Shown in pieces: positions 1-5,380 of a DNA stretch of 5,544 bases; positions within the stretch are counted from its first letter, which is position 1; each line of letters begins with the position of its first letter. Origin of the DNA: an uncultured Bacteroidota bacterium (GTDB lineage: Bacteria; Bacteroidota; Bacteroidia; Chitinophagales; Chitinophagaceae); the NCBI GenBank assembly GCA_903835145.1, contig CAILMA010000737.1:1-5544 (forward strand). The letters run 5' to 3'. Below the pieces are notes generated by a model. That model was not told where the DNA came from. It ran no database searches and saw only the letters and a list, made by a program, of their open reading frames with translations. The translations under genes and the position numbers were made by a program.

Positions 1-91
1 CCCAAAATATGCTCAATCTCAGAGTAACGAACATGAACGGTCAATGGAATAAAATAATCAAATTAGTAAAAACTAAATTTAAAGCTGCCGC

Positions 92-139
92 TTAAGTTGC
101 GACAATTTGAAATGCACCCTGTTGAATGCTCTTGCTCAT
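92..139 (-). other. leftward 15-codon ORF, possible leader peptide or gene remnant
   Basis: ATG at 139-137 (minus strand) encodes MSKSIQQGAFQIVAT and stops at TAA (94-92). It begins about 17 nt after the expected start site of the operator-bearing promoter. The stop lies in a small hairpin: TTAAGC, loop GGCA, then GCTT(T)AA with one bulged T (minus strand, roughly 95-79), followed by a T-rich run on the same strand. That arrangement resembles an attenuator leader, a terminated small-peptide unit, or the 5' remnant of a broken gene. The peptide resembles no family I recognise, and translation is unproven. Confidence 0.3.
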
Positions 140-145
140 GATTAT

Positions 146-161
146 GTAACTTTTTAGTTAC
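146..161. promoter_or_regulatory. palindromic operator-like site, copy 1
   Basis: GTAACT-TTTT-AGTTAC is a perfect 6+4+6 inverted repeat. It is the first of two copies in a 28-bp tandem arrangement and lies just downstream of the leftward -7 box, about where transcription from that promoter would start, so a bound dimeric repressor would block it. The factor is unknown; small winged-helix (HxlR/MarR-type) or TetR-type dimers bind sites of this size, but assigning a family is inference. Confidence 0.6.
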
Positions 162-162
162 G

Positions 163-194
163 CAAATTTATGAGTAACTTTTGAGTTACACAAA
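163..194 (-). promoter_or_regulatory. leftward Bacteroidota-type promoter
   Basis: On the minus strand, TTTG (plus 191-194), 20 bases and TAAATTTG (plus 163-170) match the Bacteroidota primary-sigma consensus TTTG...TAnnTTTG at every fixed position. Transcription would start near 155-157, inside operator copy 1. The first ATG reached is at 139-137 and opens a 15-codon frame only. Confidence 0.6.
174..189. promoter_or_regulatory. palindromic operator-like site, copy 2
   Basis: GTAACT-TTTG-AGTTAC has the same arms and spacing as copy 1, starting 28 bp later. With the CAAATTT that follows each copy, 146-169 and 174-197 match at 22 of 24 positions. This copy fills most of the 20-bp spacer between the -33 and -7 boxes of the leftward promoter, a classic position for repression. 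Confidence 0.6.
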
Positions 195-311
195 TTTTCA
201 GAGAAATATTTTTTGTTTTTTTAACGCAATCTTTAACACGACACTTAATCACGCACGAAATATTTAGTCGAAATTGTAGTTTTATAAAACAATGTTCAGG
301 GCAGTTGCCGG

Positions 312-340
312 TTGTTATTATTATACAGTTGTTTACTTTG
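312..340 (+). promoter_or_regulatory. promoter of the DUF922 gene
   Basis: TTG at 312-314, an 18-nt spacer, and TTACTTTG at 333-340 (one mismatch to TAnnTTTG). The -7 box is followed directly by CATCATC and the ATG at 348, so transcription should begin within a few bases of the start codon, giving a leaderless or nearly leaderless mRNA. The tandem palindromes lie about 120 bp further upstream. Confidence 0.5.
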
Positions 341-347
341 CATCATC

Positions 348-1403
348 ATGAGGCTATTCCTTTTTTCAATTCTTTGTTGTTGCACTTTTGGCGTATCAAC
401 TGCGCAGGAAGCCAGTTACCTGCCAATCGAAAACTACAAATACGCCTACAATTTAGCTTCTTATGCAATAAGCGATGTGGTTTATGTTGGCCCCGATCCA
501 CAACAAATTGGAGCTGTGAAGCAAGGTGGTAAGACTGTATACACTATCTTATTGCAGCCGGGCATTACGGACGCTGTAAAAACCTACCTGAGCGCCAATA
601 CCACCCAGGACCCAAAACAGACCCCAGTTCAGCTCAGGATACAGAAGTTGAAGGCAGATGGAAGGAAAACAAGCAATCAATGTACAATTGATGCAACGTT
701 GGTTTTGGGATTTTATATCGGCGAAAAGAAACTTGTGGAATTCACCAATTCTGCGCACCTTGTTGCCCCCGTTTATCAAACTGATAGCCTCTCAAATTTC
801 ATCAGCAAAACAATCATTAGCCGAATAAAAAATCTTGATGACTGGTGGGGGCAACACAAAACAACGGCTGTAATTAACGATACTGTTATTGCAACAGTGA
901 CTATAGCTCCCTCCAATGAAGATAAAGATAAGATTGTTTATAGCACCACGACGCCACTGAAAATTGCAGATTTCAAGGGTGATACCAGCCAGAGCAAAGG
1001 CGACGAAATGGCTATGACCAATAGCGGTTTTTCAATGGAATTTAACTCAGAAGTGAAGAATGGCACCATCTATGTGCATGTTACGTTGTGTCCGTATTTC
1101 AGCATTTCTAAATCGTGGTTTAAACATGCTGAGCAACCAGATTACCTGCTTGCTCATGAACAGGGACATTTCGACATTACTGCGCTTAAAACTTGTGAAA
1201 TGGCTGAAACGATAAGGAAAACCCATTTTACTAAAGAAAATTACGCCGACCTGTTAAAAGACTTTCAAACCAAATTTGGAAATGAAGCTGTAGCAGAAGA
1301 AGACAAATATGACGGTGAAACCAATCACAGCATTGTAGTAGAAAAACAATTGGAATGGACAAAGCTGCTTCGGGAGCAGATTGCCCAATCGCATTGTTAC
1401 TAA
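348..1403 (+). CDS. secreted DUF922-family putative zinc protease
   Basis: The product has 351 residues. Residues 1-19 form a type I signal peptide (short MR n-region, Leu/Cys-rich core, cleavage expected at STA-Q), so it should be exported to the periplasm or beyond; no lipobox fits. The C-terminal half matches DUF922, a family annotated as predicted secreted Zn-dependent proteases: the PLKIADFKGD segment (203-212), SKSWFKH (254-260), the zinc-binding HEQGH at 270-274 (His270, Glu271, His274) followed by FDIT, and a downstream YDGETNH (321-327) whose His327 may be a further ligand (inference). Residues about 21-190 precede this module and are not recognised. ATG 348 is chosen over an in-frame TTG at 312 because it gives a clean signal peptide and sits right behind the promoter. 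Substrate unknown; the peptidase activity is predicted from the motif. Confidence 0.85.
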   Translation: MRLFLFSILCCCTFGVSTAQEASYLPIENYKYAYNLASYAISDVVYVGPDPQQIGAVKQGGKTVYTILLQPGITDAVKTYLSANTTQDPKQTPVQLRIQKLKADGRKTSNQCTIDATLVLGFYIGEKKLVEFTNSAHLVAPVYQTDSLSNFISKTIISRIKNLDDWWGQHKTTAVINDTVIATVTIAPSNEDKDKIVYSTTTPLKIADFKGDTSQSKGDEMAMTNSGFSMEFNSEVKNGTIYVHVTLCPYFSISKSWFKHAEQPDYLLAHEQGHFDITALKTCEMAETIRKTHFTKENYADLLKDFQTKFGNEAVAEEDKYDGETNHSIVVEKQLEWTKLLREQIAQSHCY

Positions 1404-1443
1404 TTGGGTATGGTATTCACTTTTCTCACAACACCAGACCCAA
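1404..1443 (+). terminator. hairpin after the DUF922 gene, possible terminator
   Basis: The inverted repeat TTGGGT-A-TGGT (1404-1414) pairs with ACCA-G-ACCCAA (1433-1443): ten base pairs with one A/G mismatch and an 18-nt loop, starting right after the stop codon. No T-tract follows, so it may be an mRNA 3'-end stabiliser rather than an intrinsic terminator. Confidence 0.3.
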
Positions 1444-1475
1444 CATGATAAAGCAGGGTATTTTGTGTGGTTTAC

Positions 1476-1496
1476 ACTATAAGCTGCCCTTATAGT
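1476..1496. promoter_or_regulatory. 8-bp inverted repeat upstream of the deacetylase gene
   Basis: ACTATAAG (1476-1483), loop CTGCC, CTTATAGT (1489-1496) is a perfect 8-bp stem. It lies 13 bp before a -7-like TATTTTTC (1510-1517; one mismatch to TAnnTTTG), where RNA polymerase would sit upstream, and 30 bp before the ATG. It could be an operator or a small RNA hairpin; lack of a following T-run argues against a terminator. No good -33 box is visible. Confidence 0.35.
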
Positions 1497-1526
1497 TGCA
1501 GATAATGCGTATTTTTCGCCCTGTTT

Positions 1527-2285
1527 ATGAAGTTTAAAATAGCAAATATCTTGCTTGGGCTCTCAGTTGCAGGCATTTACTGCCTTCACCGGACTTTCAT
1601 TTCTGTAAGCCTTTTGTGGATGCTCCCTTGTTTTTTGCTTCACGGCACGGTCGTAATACTGGGGTGCATAAAAATAGGATGGAGTTTTTTTCTTCCAGTT
1701 GTTTGTAGCAGTAATACCAGCAGCAGGGTAGTGGCGCTCACCTTTGATGATGGTCCGAATAAAGACTTCACCCCCTTTATAATTGATACGTTGAGCCGCA
1801 ATAACATTAAAGCCACATTCTTTTGTATTGGCAAAAACATACCGGGGAATGAAGACATTTTAAAAAGGATGGAGCTGGAAGGCCATACAGTTGGCAACCA
1901 CAGTAATTCTCACCATTTTTGGTTTGACCTGTTCAGCGCCAGAAAAATGCTTGCCGACATGCAGGAGGTAGATAAAAAGGTATATGCCATTACAGGACGC
2001 AAGTTGACCATGTTTCGGCCTCCATATGGTATCACCAATCCCAATGTGGCGAAAGCAATAAAGATGGGCAATTATACACCTGTCGGCTGGAACATAAGGT
2101 CGCTGGATACCGTTGCAAAAGATAAAAAGCAACTGTTGGCCCGTATTGAAAGTCGCCTGAAGCCCGGGGCTATCATCCTTTTACATGATTCTATTAAACT
2201 CACCAGCGAAGCATTACCGGAAGCCATAGCAATGATCAGGAAAAACGGTTACGACATCGTGCCCTTGAGCGAACTCTTTGATTAA
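1527..2285 (+). CDS. membrane-anchored polysaccharide deacetylase (NodB/CE4)
   Basis: The product has 252 residues. Residues about 5-60 are hydrophobic: one membrane segment at 5-20, a second at about 26-48 and a further stretch at 51-60. The NodB homology domain (carbohydrate esterase 4) follows from about 67 to the end with its usual motifs: TFDDG at 72-76 (Asp74 catalytic base, Asp75 metal ligand by family analogy), HSNSH at 125-129 (two metal-binding His), RPPYG at 164-168, a GWNIRSLD segment at 187-194, and LLHD at 218-221 (catalytic His220). All key residues are present, so it should be an active metal-dependent hydrolase removing N- or O-acetyl groups from a glycan such as peptidoglycan, chitin oligomers or an exopolysaccharide; the substrate cannot be read from sequence. 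The gene starts 123 bp after the DUF922 gene and 149 bp before the next, and no Shine-Dalgarno sequence precedes its ATG. Confidence 0.93.
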   Translation: MKFKIANILLGLSVAGIYCLHRTFISVSLLWMLPCFLLHGTVVILGCIKIGWSFFLPVVCSSNTSSRVVALTFDDGPNKDFTPFIIDTLSRNNIKATFFCIGKNIPGNEDILKRMELEGHTVGNHSNSHHFWFDLFSARKMLADMQEVDKKVYAITGRKLTMFRPPYGITNPNVAKAIKMGNYTPVGWNIRSLDTVAKDKKQLLARIESRLKPGAIILLHDSIKLTSEALPEAIAMIRKNGYDIVPLSELFD

Positions 2286-2406
2286 CAGATATTTTTTGTA
2301 GACAGAATTTTACTTTTAGAGAAAATAATAATCTAAATGCAACGTTTTATAGTAATGTTAAAATGAAGAGCGCCAAATAGAGCCGCAACAATAAAACAGA
2401 ATCAAC

Positions 2407-2414
2407 TAACTTTA
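2407..2414 (+). promoter_or_regulatory. possible -7 box of the repeat-protein gene
   Basis: TAACTTTA matches TAnnTTTG except at the last base and lies 20 bp before the ATG at 2435, giving a short leader. No TTG is found at the right distance upstream, so the call is weak. The 149-bp gap before this gene also holds a 6-bp inverted repeat, TTTAGA (2315-2320) with TCTAAA (2332-2337), which has no T-tract. Confidence 0.25.
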
Positions 2415-2434
2415 TCCAATAAATTATTTCCACT

Positions 2435-4750
2435 ATGAAGCCTTGTTTACTTTTGTTGTCGTTGTTATTCTTAGGTGGCGTTTCGTTCGCGCAATCGTCA
2501 TCCATGATGTATTACCCGGATAACAGCGTAAAAGTATATGCATACGGCAATGAGCAAACCATACCTTTTTGCGGAGGATTCAACAATTCCCAATTCAGTA
2601 TGGGAGATCTTAACAACGATGGACTCGCCGACCTTGTTGTCTTTACAAAGGACATCGGGATTCAGACATTTATAAATGAAGGAAATGTTGGTTCGCCTAA
2701 GTATGTTTATGTACCGGAGTATGCCAATAATTTTCCGCCTTGTGTCGATTACCTGATTATGGTCGATTATAACCATGATAATATTCCTGATTTGTTTGAG
2801 CAAGGAGTAACGGGAGTTACAGCTTACAGGGGGTATTATAACTCCCATAACCAGCTTTGTTTTAACCTGTACAAGGAGCTGTTTTATTATAACGACGGCT
2901 CGGCTGGCGGCCCGGCCAATGCATTTAATAACCCAGGCGATATACCGGCTATTGTAGATGTAGATAACGACGGCGACCTTGACATTGTCTCTTATGATAT
3001 TTTGGGTGGCTACATGAATTTTTACAAAAACATGCAGGTGGAGATGGGCTTACCTGCTGATAGTATTTACATAGCACTTAAAGACAGGTGCTGGGGTAAA
3101 GTATACCAGGGTTTCTGGCGGTCTCACACACTGGGCGTGTCCTGCGACAATTCGACCCTACATGCAGTGCGAGGCGACCATGACCGGGTGACCAAGAAAA
3201 CCCATCAGGGCAACACACCATGTCTTTTTGATTGGGATATGGATGGCGACTATGACTATCTTGACGGCAGCATTTCTTTCAACGAAATGACATTTCTAAA
3301 AAATGGTAAAGTCGAGTTCGGCGGGCATGATAGTATGATATCGCAGGATACCATGTGGCAAACCGGTGGCACTACTATTGAAATCCCTACTTGGCCTGCA
3401 GCGTTTAATGTCGATATAGATCAGGACGGAAAAAAAGATTTATTGATTTCGCCGAACGGTTCAGGCTTTGGTTTTACGCCTGAAAATTACCATACCGTTT
3501 GGTTTTACAAGAACTTTTCAACAGCCGGGCATCCTGACTGGCGCTTTGTCTCAGACTCTTTCCTGGTCGATCAGGCTATTGATCTTGGCTCTAACGCCTA
3601 CCCAATGCTCTTTGACTATAATAAAGATGGCAAGCCCGATCTTTTCATTGGTTCTGATGGTTATTACCAATCGAGTTCAGGTATATTGCTGAGCCGAATA
3701 TCTTATTATATGAATACAAGTACTCCGGGTAACCCATCCTTTACGCTGCAAACCAAGAACTTCCTTAATATAGATACTTCGGCATTCAAGGGTGCAGCGC
3801 CAGCATTCGGAGATATCGACCACGATGGCAAAACCGACTTAATCATCGGGCATATTGATGGCACAGTTTCTTACTACAAAAATATGGCTGCCTCCGATTC
3901 TGTTACGCCGGTTTGGCAGCTAACACAGAAGGCCTTAAAGGACAATACAGGCACTATTATTAATGTGGGAGGCTACGCCGCTCCATTTGTTTACGATATA
4001 GATAAAGACGGAAGAAAAGACCTGTTGATAGGCAGTACCTATGGCACGTTGGGCTACTATCAGAACCTTTCTTCTACCGCCGGCGTGGTGTCATTGAGCC
4101 TTATTAATCCTAATCTTGGCATGGCTCAGACCGACCCTACGCAGGTGATAAGCTGCAACAGCACTCCGTTCATAGGTAAGATTGACAATACAGGTAAGGA
4201 CTATCTGTTAATGGGTAGCAACTCAGGTAATCTTTACCTTTTTGATAGCGTTCAGAGTGGGGATACAACTATTACATACCCATTGCTCAGCAGCAACTAT
4301 TCTTATATCGACTCTACTTGCAATGGCTACAATGACTACGGCAGCATGTTTGCAGCCAACTGGAATTTAAGAAGCGCACCTACTGTAGGAGATATAGCGG
4401 GGGATGGTAATTTCGAAATGATAGTAGGTGACCCACGCGGTGGTGTAAGGTTATATAAACTTAAACCTTATGACAATACCCGCACACCTACAATTACAGA
4501 AACAGGAAAGGTACAAGTTTACCCTAATCCCGTTTCCAATAACTTAAACATTAATTGGAGTGGTATGCTGGAGCCTGATCTTTCTCTTTCCATCATTAAT
4601 ATGGCTGGGCAGCAATTATCAGTTCAGCATTTTGACACAAAATTGCAGCACATTACCGTTTCTGTAAATGATTTGTCAACGGGTGTCTATATGTGTATTG
4701 TTCAAAGTGGCTCCAATAAATACTACAATAAATTTACAGTGATAAAATAG
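2435..4750 (+). CDS. T9SS-secreted VCBS/FG-GAP repeat protein
   Basis: The product has 771 residues. Residues 1-19 form a signal peptide (Leu-rich core, cleavage expected at SFA-Q). Residues about 50-676 hold ten copies of an FG-GAP/VCBS-type unit centred on a calcium-binding DxDxDGxxD loop: starts at 58, 111, 175, 266, 327, 394, 460, 521, about 582 (degenerate, KIDNTGKD) and 653. Most are 61-67 residues apart, and many are followed by a [YF]x[KMQ]N strand such as FYKN, YYKN or YYQN. The array probably folds as a beta-propeller like integrin alpha heads. Residues about 692-771 match the Por secretion system C-terminal sorting domain: VYPNPV at 695-700, a beta-sandwich core with INMAGQQL (721-728), LSTGVY (747-752), and a Lys end. 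Such tails direct proteins across the outer membrane by the type IX system, for release or surface attachment. Role otherwise unknown; binding of proteins or glycans is a guess. The gene is monocistronic by context, with a terminator behind it. Confidence 0.92.
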   Translation: MKPCLLLLSLLFLGGVSFAQSSSMMYYPDNSVKVYAYGNEQTIPFCGGFNNSQFSMGDLNNDGLADLVVFTKDIGIQTFINEGNVGSPKYVYVPEYANNFPPCVDYLIMVDYNHDNIPDLFEQGVTGVTAYRGYYNSHNQLCFNLYKELFYYNDGSAGGPANAFNNPGDIPAIVDVDNDGDLDIVSYDILGGYMNFYKNMQVEMGLPADSIYIALKDRCWGKVYQGFWRSHTLGVSCDNSTLHAVRGDHDRVTKKTHQGNTPCLFDWDMDGDYDYLDGSISFNEMTFLKNGKVEFGGHDSMISQDTMWQTGGTTIEIPTWPAAFNVDIDQDGKKDLLISPNGSGFGFTPENYHTVWFYKNFSTAGHPDWRFVSDSFLVDQAIDLGSNAYPMLFDYNKDGKPDLFIGSDGYYQSSSGILLSRISYYMNTSTPGNPSFTLQTKNFLNIDTSAFKGAAPAFGDIDHDGKTDLIIGHIDGTVSYYKNMAASDSVTPVWQLTQKALKDNTGTIINVGGYAAPFVYDIDKDGRKDLLIGSTYGTLGYYQNLSSTAGVVSLSLINPNLGMAQTDPTQVISCNSTPFIGKIDNTGKDYLLMGSNSGNLYLFDSVQSGDTTITYPLLSSNYSYIDSTCNGYNDYGSMFAANWNLRSAPTVGDIAGDGNFEMIVGDPRGGVRLYKLKPYDNTRTPTITETGKVQVYPNPVSNNLNINWSGMLEPDLSLSIINMAGQQLSVQHFDTKLQHITVSVNDLSTGVYMCIVQSGSNKYYNKFTVIK

Positions 4751-4770
4751 TTAATTATCAAGCGAATTGG

Positions 4771-4810
4771 AAGGCTGTTTAGGGAACTCCCGGGCAGCTT
4801 TTTGCTTTTA
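4771..4810 (+). terminator. intrinsic terminator of the repeat-protein gene
   Basis: AAGGCTG (4771-4777) pairs with CAGCTTT (4795-4801) through seven base pairs including one G-U. Inside lies a smaller GGG-AACT-CCC hairpin at 4782-4791. The stem runs into a T-rich tail TTTGCTTTT. It starts 20 bp after the stop codon. Confidence 0.6.
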
Positions 4811-5039
4811 TAGTCAGTAAAAAATGAGACAAAAAATCAGCAGCATTATGAGTGTGTGACTGTTTGATATCAGTTGAGATATATTTGACAGAGTTAGAAA
4901 AAAATCAGCTATATTTTCTCATTCATAAAGATGATAATTTCCTGCTTTAATAAGAATAGGAATATTTGCAATTATTCCCTTATATATGGTTAGTGGCTTG
5001 TGAAAAACAAAAAAAGCATGTTAAAAAAAAGTTAAATAA

Positions 5040-5055
5040 ATTTTGTTAACAAAAT
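5040..5055. repeat. perfect 16-bp AT-rich palindrome
   Basis: ATTTTGTTAACAAAAT reads identically on both strands with no spacer. It lies in the spacer 285 bp after the terminator and 50 bp before the start of the doubtful small ORF. It may be an operator for a dimeric regulator; AT-rich context makes chance origin possible. Confidence 0.5.
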
Positions 5056-5104
5056 GTAAACCTAAGTCGTTTTTTATGATTTAAGGTTGCAAATCAACAA
5101 CCCA

Positions 5105-5362
5105 ATGGCTAATCCCAATCCTTTCAATTGGCTAAAATTAGCCGCGACTTATTATAAATCCTTTCATAATTATTGCTCTATAAGGGTTTTAATATATTTT
5201 TTTCTATCTACTTTCGGCAATTATACTACTTTTGATAAAATTTGCATAGATATTTATCGTGCTGCGAAAATGCCCGTGCATAACATGTCATTAACAAAAT
5301 GCCTTGCAGTACGAATCTTATGTAATTTTATTGCTGCGTATTTTGTTTACTATTTGTTATAA
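5105..5362 (+). CDS. doubtful 85-aa hypothetical ORF
   Basis: An ATG at 5105 opens an 85-codon frame (begins MANPNPFNWLKL, ends AAYFVYYLL). It is rich in Tyr, Phe, Ile, Asn and Cys, has only two acidic residues, and its central and C-terminal stretches (about 28-38 and 70-85) are hydrophobic enough for membrane contact. I recognise no family. Against it being real: composition follows the AT-rich spacer rather than the neighbouring genes, it has no Shine-Dalgarno or placed promoter, two -7-like motifs fall inside it, and its 3' end overlaps the promoter of the next gene. A chance ORF is more likely. Confidence 0.18.
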   Translation: MANPNPFNWLKLAATYYKSFHNYCSIRVLIYFFLSTFGNYTTFDKICIDIYRAAKMPVHNMSLTKCLAVRILCNFIAAYFVYYLL

Positions 5363-5376
5363 TCGCTTTACATTTG
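5342..5376 (+). promoter_or_regulatory. promoter of the acyl-CoA dehydrogenase-like gene
   Basis: TTTG at 5342-5345, a 23-nt spacer, and TACATTTG at 5369-5376, a perfect TAnnTTTG -7 box. Only CATC separates the box from the ATG at 5381, so the transcript should start at or within a couple of bases of the start codon. Confidence 0.6.
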
Positions 5377-5380
5377 CATC

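Larger units (their letters stand above)
1..347. other. left intergenic region, no confident gene
   Basis: No complete gene is visible. In plus frame 3 an open stretch from the window edge to a TAA at 93-95 would give a basic C-terminus ending KTKFKAAA; in frame 2 another ends at 50-52 with a polar tail ending ERSME. Either could be the 3' end of a rightward gene lying outside the window, and the sequence does not decide between them. From about 100 to 347 the DNA is AT-rich. It holds the tandem palindromes at 146-189, a leftward promoter, a perfect 12-bp palindrome GTTTTATAAAAC at 279-290, and the promoter of the DUF922 gene at its right end. Confidence 0.6.
4751..5380. other. AT-rich intergenic spacer with inverted repeats
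   Basis: This 630-bp stretch holds no confident gene. After the terminator it contains a perfect -7-like TATATTTG at 4880-4887 without a correctly spaced -33, an inverted repeat GGAATA (4959-4964) / TATTCC (4973-4978) with an 8-nt loop, a perfect 16-bp palindrome at 5040-5055, an inverted repeat GGCTAA-AA-TTAGCC at 5130-5143, and another perfect -7-like TACTTTTG at 5227-5234. The right end carries the promoter of the acyl-CoA dehydrogenase-like gene. Confidence 0.7.

Noticed and set aside
1..34. Start of a leftward gene at the window edge (minus-strand ATG at 34-32, reading MFVTLRLSIFW)
   Set aside because: Only 11 codons are visible and no start signal or family pattern supports it.
3..95. 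C-terminal fragment of a rightward CDS ending in KTKFKAAA
   Set aside because: Possible, but a second plus frame (ending at 52) is equally open and the Lys-rich translation is what A-rich DNA gives; kept only as a note in the left-region entry.
279..290. Perfect 12-bp palindrome GTTTTATAAAAC
   Set aside because: All but the two end bases are A/T, it is short, and it is not repeated; chance is likely in this composition, so it is not called a regulatory site.
312..347. TTG at 312 as start of the DUF922 gene
   Set aside because: It would put the promoter inside the coding region and place extra residues before a good signal peptide; ATG 348 fits both.
305..532. Plus-strand 75-codon ORF overlapping the start of the DUF922 gene
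   Set aside because: It is an out-of-frame shadow of the signal-peptide region of the real gene, with no family resemblance.
1860..2132. Minus-strand 90-codon ORF inside the deacetylase gene, and similar ones at 549-779, 1640-1897 and 2498-2848
   Set aside because: All are antisense to genes whose own frames carry clear catalytic or repeat motifs; their translations show no domain and they lack promoters.
3468..3692. Plus-strand 74-codon ORF inside the repeat-protein gene
   Set aside because: It is an alternative frame of the DxDxDG repeat coding sequence with no independent signal.
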